Below are positions 15,490-22,048 of a stretch of DNA of 22,048 bases, in pieces. Under the pieces are notes generated by a model. That model ran no database searches, had not been told where the DNA came from, and worked only from the letters and a program-made list of their open reading frames with translations. This DNA is from Akkermansiaceae bacterium UBA2381 (GTDB lineage Bacteria; Verrucomicrobiota; Verrucomicrobiia; Verrucomicrobiales; DEV007): NCBI GenBank assembly GCA_002344215.1, contig DDSV01000053.1, positions 67,660-89,707 on the forward strand, written 5' to 3'. The translations under genes were made by a program, and so were the position numbers. Every line of letters starts with the position of its first letter. The first letter of the stretch is position 1.

Positions 15490-15738
15490 ATGAAACCGAA
15501 CCTGATCCTTCTCTCCGGCCTGATTATGTGCGCCGGACTTACTCTCGTCTCCTGCGATAAAAAAGCGGGAGGAGACGGCTACCCGCTCACCACCTGCGTG
15601 GTCTCTGGCGAGGCTCTCGGTAGCATGGGCGATCCGGTCGTCCTCACTCACGAAGGCAGGGAAGTGCGCCTTTGCTGCGATTCCTGCATTGCGAAATTCA
15701 AGGCCGATCCGGCCAAATACTTAGAGAAATTGAAGTGA
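15490..15738 (+). CDS. YHS-like Cys mini-protein, predicted lipoprotein
   Basis: An 82-residue protein with an N-terminal lipoprotein signal, lipobox LVSC with Cys22. The mature part is one small domain: YPLTTCVVSGEALGSMGDPV, then a strand pair and RLCCDSCIAKFKADPAKYL. Cys36, Cys62, Cys63 and Cys66 could make one metal site, similar in plan to YHS/TRASH-type metal-binding domains. A close paralogue lacking the lipobox is encoded at 16498. The gene starts 28 nt after the propeller gene and has the leader AACCAAAACAAAA 19 nt before its ATG, also seen before the paralogue. Probably a membrane-anchored metal buffer or chaperone; this is inference. Confidence 0.82.
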   Translation: MKPNLILLSGLIMCAGLTLVSCDKKAGGDGYPLTTCVVSGEALGSMGDPVVLTHEGREVRLCCDSCIAKFKADPAKYLEKLK

Positions 15739-15760
15739 CCTCGTCGCCGACATATCCATT

Positions 15761-15785
15761 TCGGATTCCCCCTGCGATAATCCGA
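15761..15785 (+). repeat. Inverted repeat downstream of the lipoprotein gene
   Basis: TCGGATT at 15761-15767 pairs perfectly with 15779-15785 around an 11-nt loop. A second small hairpin, TGGGG at 15814-15818 with CCCCA at 15824-15828, lies in the same 208-nt gap. Neither has a T tract. Apart from these I see nothing in the gap that resembles a gene or a copy of the GAGGGAT-N12-GGAGTT box. Confidence 0.35.
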
Positions 15786-15946
15786 GTGGATGGCCCTCGC
15801 CTGAAATTCTTCGTGGGGTTTCACCCCATGGTGGCGGCTTGACCACGGGCACAGGGTGATAACCGGCCCTTTCAGGATGGCATTGAGAATCAGTTTCTCT
15901 GAATCCGCTGTCTCCTAAAGACCGAATCACAAAAATCCAAATCACC

Positions 15947-16399
15947 ATGAAAAACCAAAAACAGATGACCCTCCTTATCCGCTCCAGCCTGACCCTTGCA
16001 TTGGCCTTCGCCATCCTGAGTCCCCTCACTTCACAATCCGCCGATCCAGCCGCTCCCGCGGAGGACGCTACGGGCGAAGGCAAGATGATGGAACACTGCA
16101 AGAAGATGATGGAGCAGAAAGAGAAGCTGAAAGCGGACATCCAGGCTCAAAACACCGAACTCACCGAGCACGCCGCCAAGATGAACGGCGCCTCGGCTGA
16201 GAAAAAGGTGGATGAGATGGCAGCCCTGATCACCCACATGCTGGAACAGCGTGTCGCCATGGATGAACGCAAGGCAAAGATGGAAGAAGAAATGATGGAG
16301 CACATGCATGAGCACATGAAAATGGGCAAGGACTCCATGCCCATGTGCCCGATGATGAAGGCAAAGGGCCACAAGGAACATCAGGAGAAAACGAACTGA
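15947..16399 (+). CDS. Met/His-rich exported protein, putative periplasmic copper-binding protein
   Basis: A 150-residue protein with a signal peptide (about residues 1-31, ending SPLTSQSA) and a mature region almost wholly helical and rich in Met, Lys, Glu and His. Met clusters recur: KMMEHCKKMMEQKEKL, EEEMMEHMHEHMKMGKDSM and MCPMMKAKGHKEH. Met and His groups of this kind bind Cu(I), Cu(II) or Ag(I) in periplasmic proteins such as CopK-, CopC- or PcoE-like carriers, though I cannot assign a specific family. The ATG at 15947 has an A/C-rich leader with CACAAAAATCC and no Shine-Dalgarno sequence. It lies between the two YHS-like paralogues. Probable job: metal storage or delivery to the pump. 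Confidence 0.78.
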   Translation: MKNQKQMTLLIRSSLTLALAFAILSPLTSQSADPAAPAEDATGEGKMMEHCKKMMEQKEKLKADIQAQNTELTEHAAKMNGASAEKKVDEMAALITHMLEQRVAMDERKAKMEEEMMEHMHEHMKMGKDSMPMCPMMKAKGHKEHQEKTN

Positions 16400-16415
16400 T
16401 CCGCCAAAAAAACTC

Positions 16416-16444
16416 GAGGGATCGGCGCTCCGGCGGAGTTCTAC
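16416..16444 (+). promoter_or_regulatory. Putative ECF sigma promoter, copy 3
   Basis: GAGGGAT at 16416, 12 nt, GGAGTT at 16435 followed by CTAC (GCAC in the other copies), with an AAAAAAA run upstream. Spacing is the same as in copies 1 and 2. It starts 17 nt after the Met/His-rich gene and ends 53 nt before the second YHS-like gene. Confidence 0.5.
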
Positions 16445-16497
16445 CCCTCGACGGCCCGTTTGTTCTGGCCGTCACCAAACCAAAACAAAATCTATCC

Positions 16498-16725
16498 ATG
16501 AAAAAGACACTAATCCTCCTCGCCTCCCTGATCGGTGCCGGCACGCTCTTCGCGGCGACAGCGCCTTATCCACTCAAGGTCTGCCTCGTCACCGGCGAAG
16601 AACTCGGCAGCATGGGAAAACCGGTCGTCAAGGTCTACGACGAGCAGGAGATCAAATTCTGCTGCAAGTCCTGCATCAAGAAGTTCGAGGCCGATCCGGC
16701 GAAGTACCTCGCCAAACTCAAGTGA
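16498..16725 (+). CDS. YHS-like Cys mini-protein, exported paralogue
   Basis: A 75-residue preprotein with a standard signal peptide (MKKTLILLASLIGAGTLFA) and no lipobox. The mature part, YPLKVCLVTGEELGSMGKPVV... then KFCCKSCIKKFEADPAKYL, matches the lipoprotein at 15490 along its length. It keeps the equivalent Cys (Cys29, Cys55, Cys56, Cys59), the LGSMG turn and the ADPAKYL end. It is therefore a soluble periplasmic form of the same metal-binding domain. It has its own putative ECF promoter 53 nt upstream and the leader AACCAAAACAAAA 20 nt before the ATG. A strong terminator follows, so it can be a separate one-gene unit. Function is inferred from Cys pattern and context. Confidence 0.82.
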   Translation: MKKTLILLASLIGAGTLFAATAPYPLKVCLVTGEELGSMGKPVVKVYDEQEIKFCCKSCIKKFEADPAKYLAKLK

Positions 16726-16753
16726 ATCGCACAGCGACGTCATCGACATCGCT

Positions 16754-16789
16754 CCCTGTTGGAGGGGTTTTCCCTTCCGACAGGGTTTT
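16754..16789 (+). terminator. Strong intrinsic terminator ending the efflux island
   Basis: Arms 16754-16767 and 16772-16785 form a 14-bp stem (CCCTGT...ACAGGG outermost, two G-T wobbles) with a TTTT loop, followed by TTTTCCTCC. It is the most typical rho-independent terminator in the window and separates the second YHS-like gene from the P-type ATPase gene. Confidence 0.85.
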
Positions 16790-16844
16790 CCTCCTTCAGG
16801 GAAGTTCCTAAACCCGTTCCAACAGTGCACCCCAAGATTACTTC

Positions 16845-19202
16845 ATGAGCCAAGGTAGTGACCTTCCCGAACCAAAGCCGGATTCCGGGCCAGTAGTGAA
16901 AGCTTCCTGTTGCCAGCATCATGATCATGAAGTGCACGAAACGGTCGTGCCATCGTCCGCCTCGAAGTACTTCTGTCCGATGTGCCCTGGCGTCGAATCC
17001 GAGGTACCCGGTGACTGCCCAAAATGCGGCATGTCCCTCGAGCGAAATCCGACGTGGAAAGGCCCCGCCCAAACGCTCTACACCTGCCCGATGCACCCTG
17101 AGGTGGTGCAGGACCATCCGGGGGATTGCCCGAAGTGCGGGATGGCACTCGAGCCGATGTCGCCCGCGGACGACTCCGACGACCACGAGGCGAAAGAAAT
17201 GCGAAGTCTCTCACGCCGATTCTGGATCGGCCTCGCGCTGACGATTCCCGTCCTCGTGATCGCGATCGGCGGGATGGTCCCTTCGTGGCACTTCCTTGAT
17301 TTCGTTCCGCGACCCATCTCGAAATGGATCGAGTTCGCCTTTGCCACCCCGGTCGTGCTCTGGGCAGGGTGGAGCTTTTTCGTCAAGGCCTGGCGCTCGC
17401 TCGTGAATCGAAGCCCCAACATGTTCACTCTCATCGGCGTGGGAGTGGGGGCGGCTTATCTCTTCAGCGCGGTGGCGGTGATCGCACCGGGACTGTTCCC
17501 GGATTCCTTCCGCAGCCACGGTGAGGTCGGACTCTATTTCGAGGCCGCCGCTGTCATTACCGTGCTTGTCCTCCTCGGACAACTCCTCGAAGCGAAGGCC
17601 CGCAGCCGGACCGGTCAAGCCATTCAGGCCCTGCTCAGTCTCGCCGCAAAGACAGCTCACCGTCTCAGGAACGATCAGGAGGAAGAGGTGCCGATCGATC
17701 AGCTTCAGATCGGTGACATCCTCCGGGTTCGGCCGGGTGAAAAGATTCCCATCGACGGCGTCATCACCTCGGGAAGGAGCAACATCGACGAGTCGATGAT
17801 TACCGGCGAACCGATCCCGGTCGCGAAGGCCGAGGGAGATACGGTCATCGGTGCCACCGTCAATCAGACGGGAGCCTTTCTCATGCGTGCCGAGAAAGTG
17901 GGCGGCGATACCCTCCTATCCCGGATCGTCCACATGGTGAGCGATGCGCAGAGGAGCCGCGCTCCGATCCAGAAACTCGCCGATACCGTGGCAGGATATT
18001 TTGTTCCGGCGGTCATCTTCATCGCCCTCGTCACCTTCGTGGTCTGGGCCGTCTGGGGACCGGACCCCGCGTTGGCCTTCGCCCTCGTCAATGCCGTCGC
18101 CGTGCTCATCATTGCCTGCCCTTGTGCCCTCGGTCTCGCTACCCCGATGTCCATCATGGTCGGGGTGGGACGCGCCGCGCAGGCGGGCATCCTCATCAAA
18201 AACGCCGAAGCCATCGAGACGGCCGGGCGGGTCGACACCCTTATCACCGATAAGACGGGAACTCTCACCGCCGGCAAGCCGCATCTCACCAGCCGGTTCG
18301 TAGCGGACGGAGAGGACGCCAGCCGCATGCTCGCTCTCGCCGCCGCGTTGGAGGTCGGTTCCGAACATCCGCTGGCACGCGCCATCGTTGATGAGGCCAG
18401 GGATGAAGGACTCGTGCTTCCCGAGGTCGTCGACTTCGAGTCCACCACCGGGGGCGGAGTTTCCGGCCGGATTGAGGGAACGCTTGCGCTTGTGGGCAAG
18501 GCGAACTTCCTGCGTGACCGCGGGGTCACCATCCCGGACGAGCTCACATCGGAGGCGGTGCGCCTCGAGGGGTTGGCCCAAACGGTGGTCTGGGTCGCCG
18601 ATGGAGACCGTGCCTTGGGACTTCTGGGCATCTCCGATCCGATCAAAGAATCGACCCCCGCCGCCATCGCCGCTCTGCACCGTCGGGGCATTCGCGTCAT
18701 CATGGCGACAGGTGACAATCAGCGCACTGCCGAAGCGGTGGGCCGCACCCTGGGTATCGACGAGGTACGGGCAGGACTCAGCCCGGAGGACAAGATCCTC
18801 CTCGTCCGGGAACTGAAGAGCCAGGGACGAATCGTTGCCATGGCCGGGGACGGCATCAACGACGCTCCGGCACTGGCGGAGGCCCACGTCGGCATCGCGA
18901 TGGGAACGGGCACGGACGTGGCCATTGAGAGTGCCGGTATCACCCTCGTGAAGGGTGATCTCGCCGGGATCGGCCGCGCCGTGGAGATCAGCCGCGCGGT
19001 GATGCGAAACATCCGGCAAAACCTCTTCTTCGCCTTCGTCTACAACGCACTCGGCATTCCCGTCGCGGCGGGCATTCTCTACCCGTTCACTGGAACGCTT
19101 CTAAGCCCGATGATCGCGGGGGCAGCGATGTCGCTCTCCTCGGTCTCGGTCATCGCCAATGCACTGCGCTTGCGGCGGATCCGTCTCTCGACTTCTGCGT
19201 GA
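16845..19202 (+). CDS. copA: Cu(+)-type P1B ATPase with two N-terminal heavy-metal-binding motifs
   Basis: A 785-residue heavy-metal P-type ATPase that would pump Cu(+) or Ag(+) from the cytoplasm. The N-terminus has a Cys/His patch (ASCCQHHDHEVHE) and two tandem short metal-binding motifs: FCPMCPGVES...CPKCGMSLE (41-66) and YTCPMHPEVV...CPKCGMALE (79-103). The usual CxxC-type HMA domain is missing. The catalytic parts are intact: TGEPIP actuator loop, Cys425-Pro-Cys427 in the membrane, phosphorylation site Asp469 in DKTGT, a SEHPLA nucleotide-domain His-Pro, and GDGINDAPA. The end has YNALGIPVAAGILYP and MSLSSVSVIANALRLR, typical of Cu(+) pumps. The ATG at 16845 lies about 55 nt after a terminator, so the gene needs its own promoter, which I could not pick out. 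Confidence 0.93.
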   Translation: MSQGSDLPEPKPDSGPVVKASCCQHHDHEVHETVVPSSASKYFCPMCPGVESEVPGDCPKCGMSLERNPTWKGPAQTLYTCPMHPEVVQDHPGDCPKCGMALEPMSPADDSDDHEAKEMRSLSRRFWIGLALTIPVLVIAIGGMVPSWHFLDFVPRPISKWIEFAFATPVVLWAGWSFFVKAWRSLVNRSPNMFTLIGVGVGAAYLFSAVAVIAPGLFPDSFRSHGEVGLYFEAAAVITVLVLLGQLLEAKARSRTGQAIQALLSLAAKTAHRLRNDQEEEVPIDQLQIGDILRVRPGEKIPIDGVITSGRSNIDESMITGEPIPVAKAEGDTVIGATVNQTGAFLMRAEKVGGDTLLSRIVHMVSDAQRSRAPIQKLADTVAGYFVPAVIFIALVTFVVWAVWGPDPALAFALVNAVAVLIIACPCALGLATPMSIMVGVGRAAQAGILIKNAEAIETAGRVDTLITDKTGTLTAGKPHLTSRFVADGEDASRMLALAAALEVGSEHPLARAIVDEARDEGLVLPEVVDFESTTGGGVSGRIEGTLALVGKANFLRDRGVTIPDELTSEAVRLEGLAQTVVWVADGDRALGLLGISDPIKESTPAAIAALHRRGIRVIMATGDNQRTAEAVGRTLGIDEVRAGLSPEDKILLVRELKSQGRIVAMAGDGINDAPALAEAHVGIAMGTGTDVAIESAGITLVKGDLAGIGRAVEISRAVMRNIRQNLFFAFVYNALGIPVAAGILYPFTGTLLSPMIAGAAMSLSSVSVIANALRLRRIRLSTSA

Positions 19203-19241
19203 ACCGAACCAACCGATAATCTGACTGCTCCCTGACATTTG

Positions 19242-20108
19242 ATGAATGCCTATCGATCGACCTCCGACCTCCCTCTTCACCGCCGTGCCAAAGCAGCCGT
19301 CGGGAATCTCCTCCAATGCCTCCGGCCCGATCTCGCCAAAAGGGTCGATGCACGCCCCTTTGATCCCGGCTGGACCTCGGCGGCCAAGCTCATCCGCAAC
19401 GCCCATCTCCTCAACGCCGTCGACCGGAAAGACCACGAGACCCTTCGGCGTTACTTCACCCATTACTGGTCGTCCGCGACCTCGACGGAATTCTACGAGG
19501 GTTTTGCCCATCGCTTCGAGGAGCTGTTCCTTCGTCACCACGCTGTCATCGCGGATCGTATCGCCGAGTCGCTGCCCGTGCTCGGCGATGGGCCGATACG
19601 CCTGGTCGAAGTGGGATCCGGCGACGGGAAGGTGCTCGAATGGTTGTCGGAGAAGCTTCCGGGAATCGCGACACTTCACGGTGTGGACCTCAACGCCCGC
19701 GAGATCCAAAGGTGCCGTGAAAGGCACTGCGACTCATCCCGGCTCTTCTTCCACGAGGGCGACCTCCTCGGCTGGCTCCGGGCCAATCCCGCGCCAAGAA
19801 CCGTGCTCGTAACAAACGGCGGTGTCTTCGAATACCTCCTCGAGGACGAGCTCCGCAATCTCTTCAGCGAACTTCGACTCCTCTGCGCACCCTGCCTTGT
19901 CGCTATCACCGAGTCCATTGCGACCGACCACGACCTCAAGATCGAAGAACATTCGCTCCCCTACGGACACGAGTTTGCGTTCTCCCACAACTACCCGGCC
20001 CTTCTGCGATCCTCGGGATTCGAGTTGACCTGGGAACGGAACCGCCCCACCCAACCCGGGGAGGAGAACTATCCCGTGAGGTGGTTTCAGTTGGTGTCGC
20101 ACTCTTGA
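19242..20108 (+). CDS. Class I SAM-dependent methyltransferase
   Basis: A 288-residue cytosolic protein. The SAM-binding motif I is VEVGSGDG at 122-129, followed by the acidic end of strand 2 in LHGVDLNAREIQRC, then FFHEGDLLGWL and a strand 4 region VLVTNGGVFEYL. Before the Rossmann domain is an approximately 110-residue helical region with HYWSSATSTEFYEGFAHRFEELF. It belongs to the broad class I superfamily; I cannot name a substrate, and there is no set of conserved Cys as in arsenite methyltransferase. It starts 39 nt after the copper ATPase with no terminator between, so the two may share a transcript. The ATG at 19242 was preferred to the TTG at 19239. Confidence 0.8.
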   Translation: MNAYRSTSDLPLHRRAKAAVGNLLQCLRPDLAKRVDARPFDPGWTSAAKLIRNAHLLNAVDRKDHETLRRYFTHYWSSATSTEFYEGFAHRFEELFLRHHAVIADRIAESLPVLGDGPIRLVEVGSGDGKVLEWLSEKLPGIATLHGVDLNAREIQRCRERHCDSSRLFFHEGDLLGWLRANPAPRTVLVTNGGVFEYLLEDELRNLFSELRLLCAPCLVAITESIATDHDLKIEEHSLPYGHEFAFSHNYPALLRSSGFELTWERNRPTQPGEENYPVRWFQLVSHS

Positions 20109-20206
20109 CCCATCCGGGATTTGAGTTGGCGGTAGAATGCAGCGACCGATGCATCCAAATGCGTGAAGTCGATCCGATAGGTGAAAATTCGCTGCCACAG
20201 TGCCAT
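20087..20206 (-). CDS. Small reading frame coupled to the Zn/Cd ATPase stop codon
   Basis: A 39-codon frame whose ATG overlaps the ATPase stop as TGATG, a classic arrangement for translational coupling. The product begins MALWQRIFTYRIDFTHL and has ASVAAFYRQLKSRMGQECD, a plausible short amphipathic helical peptide. It fills the gap between the convergent genes and overlaps the methyltransferase 3' end by 22 nt. I do not recognise it; it may be a chance frame. Confidence 0.35.
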   Translation of the reverse strand: MALWQRIFTYRIDFTHLDASVAAFYRQLKSRMGQECDTN

Positions 20207-22048
20207 CACACCTCGTCCTGAGTCACTCCTCCAAGCAGACGGAGAGAATTCATAATCACCAGCAGGGTCGCTCCGGTGTCCGCGAGAATGGCGAGCCAAA
20301 GTCCTGCCATATCCAGGAAGGCGAGAGTGAGGAACAGCGCTTTGATGGAGAGGGCAAAGGCCACGTTGAACTGAATAATGCGGACGGTGCGTCTCCCAAT
20401 GCGAACCGTTTCGGCGACCTTACGCAGGTCGTCCTTCATCAAGGCGATGTCGGCAGTCTCAATGGCTGTGTCGCTGCCGATGGCACCCATCGCAAATCCA
20501 ACCGTGGCGATGGCGAGGGCGGGCGCGTCGTTTACTCCGTCACCGATCATACCGACGTGACGATATTTTTCCACTAGTCGACGGATGTGATCGACCTTTT
20601 GCTCCGGTAGGAGATCTCCGAAAGCCTCATCGATCCCCGCTTGTTTGGCGATGGTGGTGGCGGTCCTCTGGTTGTCACCGCTGAGCATGATGACCTCCTC
20701 GATTCCGGCAGCGTGGATCTGGCGGAGCGCCTCGACCACCTCGGGCCTCAGAGTGTCGGCGATGGCGATGATGCCGAGGATCTCACCGCCACATCCATCG
20801 TGCGGTTGGTGGCCAATCACGGCGAGGGACTGCCCCTTTTCCTCGATGGAGGAGAGAATGCCTTCGATCCCGGGACCGCAGAGACCGGTCTCATGCGTCA
20901 GTTTGTGGTTTCCGATGAAATGCGGATGACCGGCTATCGTCGCCGTGGCGCCGCGCCCGGTGATGGAAACGTAGTTCTCGATGGGCGGAATCGTCAGGCC
21001 CTTCGCCCGTGCCGCTTCGGTGATGGCGATAGCAATGGGGTGTTCGGAATGACTGTTGATGGCGGCCGCCCTCGCAAGAATTTCATCCTCGGAGAGGGCG
21101 GACTGTGAAACGATCCCGACAACCTTCGGGGTTCCCTGGGTGATGGTGCCGGTCTTGTCGACGGCGAGCGCACGGAGTTTTCCAACTGACTCGAGATGGA
21201 CCCCGCCCTTCACGAGGACTCCACGACGAGCGAGGGCGGTGAGGCCGGAGACAATGCTGACAGGTGTCGCGATGACGAGAGCGCAGGGACAGGCGATGAC
21301 CAGCAAGACGAGTGACCGGTAGATCCAGAAGAGCCACGGTTGTCCGAACAGCAGCGGGGGGACGAGCGCCACGAGGATCGCGAGAACAAAGACCGCAGGA
21401 GTGTAGATCGCCGCGAACCGGTCCACGAAACGCTGGGTCGGCGGTTTGTTTTCCTCAGCCTCGCCAACAAGCTGGATGATGCGTGCCAGCGTCGAGGCGG
21501 CGGCCGGTTTGGAAACCTGAACGACGAGCGAGCCCTCCCCGTTCACCGTGCCCGCGTAAACCGTGTCACCGGCCTGTTTTTCCACGGGCAGGGACTCCCC
21601 GGTGATTGGGGCCTGATTGACGCTGGAACTTCCCGAAATGACTTCCCCATCGAGGGGGATTCGGCTTCCGCTCTTGATCAGGATTTCGGTTCCGACTGCG
21701 ACCTCCTCGACGGGAGTTTCTTTTTCGGATCCATCGGGCAAGCGGACGAGGGCGGTTGGCGGCGAGAGCTTCAACAAGGCATCGACAGCCCGTCGGGCAC
21801 GTCCCGCCGCCCAGGATTCGAGCAGTTCCGAGAGGGCGAAGAGGAAGACGACGCTGGCGGCTTCGGCATATTCTCCGATGATCCACGCGCCGGTGACGGC
21901 GACGGACATGAGGACATTGATATCGAGCCGGAGTTTTCTCAAGGCTCCCCAGGCAGCGGGAAAGACGAGCGCCCCTCCTGCGAGAGTGGCGGCGGCGAAG
22001 GCGGAGATGGTGAGCCAGTCTGGGCCTGCGTGGGTCCAGTGCAAGATC
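20206..22048 (-). CDS. Zn/Cd/Pb-type P1B ATPase (CadA/ZntA-like), N-terminus outside the window
   Basis: At least 613 residues, with the frame open to the right edge, so the true start and any N-terminal metal-binding domain are not seen; the TTG near 22044 is not the start. All core motifs are present: TGESLP, the membrane Cys-Pro-Cys (codons at 21283-21291) in IACPCALVIATPVSIVSGL, DKTGT (codons at 21145-21159), SEHPIA, and GDGVNDAPA. The C-terminal WLAILADTGATLLVIMNSLRLL is characteristic of the P1B-2 group that exports Zn(II), Cd(II) or Pb(II). It is convergent with the copper ATPase and methyltransferase genes and is probably regulated separately. No regulator is visible inside the window. 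Confidence 0.92.
   Translation of the reverse strand, partial: ILHWTHAGPDWLTISAFAAATLAGGALVFPAAWGALRKLRLDINVLMSVAVTGAWIIGEYAEAASVVFLFALSELLESWAAGRARRAVDALLKLSPPTALVRLPDGSEKETPVEEVAVGTEILIKSGSRIPLDGEVISGSSSVNQAPITGESLPVEKQAGDTVYAGTVNGEGSLVVQVSKPAAASTLARIIQLVGEAEENKPPTQRFVDRFAAIYTPAVFVLAILVALVPPLLFGQPWLFWIYRSLVLLVIACPCALVIATPVSIVSGLTALARRGVLVKGGVHLESVGKLRALAVDKTGTITQGTPKVVGIVSQSALSEDEILARAAAINSHSEHPIAIAITEAARAKGLTIPPIENYVSITGRGATATIAGHPHFIGNHKLTHETGLCGPGIEGILSSIEEKGQSLAVIGHQPHDGCGGEILGIIAIADTLRPEVVEALRQIHAAGIEEVIMLSGDNQRTATTIAKQAGIDEAFGDLLPEQKVDHIRRLVEKYRHVGMIGDGVNDAPALAIATVGFAMGAIGSDTAIETADIALMKDDLRKVAETVRIGRRTVRIIQFNVAFALSIKALFLTLAFLDMAGLWLAILADTGATLLVIMNSLRLLGGVTQDEV

Noticed and set aside
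17864..19019. Long minus-strand frames of 284 and 367 codons
   Set aside because: They are antisense to the copper ATPase, whose catalytic motifs (DKTGT, GDGIND) are encoded on the plus strand here. The antisense products are compositionally biased.
19242..20108. Arsenite methyltransferase (ArsM) identity for the methyltransferase
   Set aside because: The metal-resistance context made it tempting, but the conserved ArsM Cys pattern is not seen, so only the class I superfamily is supported.

Overview
The window is GC-rich and tightly packed with genes. There is no rRNA, tRNA, CRISPR array, transposase or integrase in view. Most start codons lack a Shine-Dalgarno sequence and sit behind A/C-rich, G-poor leaders such as AACCAAAACAAAA...ATG. 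With the gene content (ECF-controlled metal efflux, Ycf35/Ycf46-like proteins outside a cyanobacterial context, small Cys-rich exported proteins) this suggests a Gram-negative bacterium of the Verrucomicrobiota or a neighbouring phylum. That placement is inference, not proof.

Region 1 (1 to about 4880, all plus strand) is an accessory-looking cassette. It begins with the 3' part of a gene whose product resembles the C-terminal domain of the DNA polymerase III beta clamp, followed by an unusual Pro/Lys/Ala linker and a basic coiled-coil tail. Then come a DUF3150-like protein, a Ycf35/DUF1257 protein, a DUF2997 protein, a 79-residue protein, a Ycf46-like AAA+ ATPase and a 141-residue protein. 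The last six read as one transcription unit, although a perfect hairpin lies between the DUF3150 and DUF1257 genes. The unit ends at a hairpin followed by TTTT. The joint function of this set is unknown and it is the best candidate for an undescribed system.

Region 2 (4973-5893) holds a leftward VOC/glyoxalase-fold enzyme and a rightward 78-residue exported protein with repeated Met-Ser-Cys-Cys motifs.

Region 3 (5978-16789) is a heavy-metal resistance island. Three overlapping or adjacent genes have the layout of CnrY-CnrX-CnrH: a small membrane anti-sigma-like protein, a periplasmic metal sensor and an ECF sigma factor. They are followed by a Cys-rich exported protein, a TolC-type outer membrane factor, a CusB-type adaptor with a heavy-metal-binding domain, and a CusA-type RND pump that keeps the three Met residues of the Cu(I)/Ag(I) path. 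Next come a secreted beta-propeller-like protein with Cys motifs, two paralogous YHS-like Cys mini-proteins, and a Met/His-rich periplasmic protein. The region ends in a strong intrinsic terminator. A motif GAGGGAT-N12-GGAGTT occurs three times with identical spacing, always in an intergenic gap ahead of a small exported Cys protein. It is a good candidate for the promoter read by the local ECF sigma factor.

Region 4 (16845-22048) holds a CopA-type Cu(+) P-type ATPase with two N-terminal heavy-metal-binding motifs, a class I methyltransferase, and, convergent to them, a Zn/Cd/Pb-type P-type ATPase running off the right edge. A 39-codon reading frame is coupled to the latter's stop codon.

Together, regions 2-4 suggest a copper/silver-centred defence. 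Periplasmic metal would be sensed by the CnrX-like protein, the sigma factor released, exported Cys/Met proteins made to buffer metal, the Cus-type tripartite pump used to clear the periplasm, and the P-type ATPases used to clear the cytoplasm.
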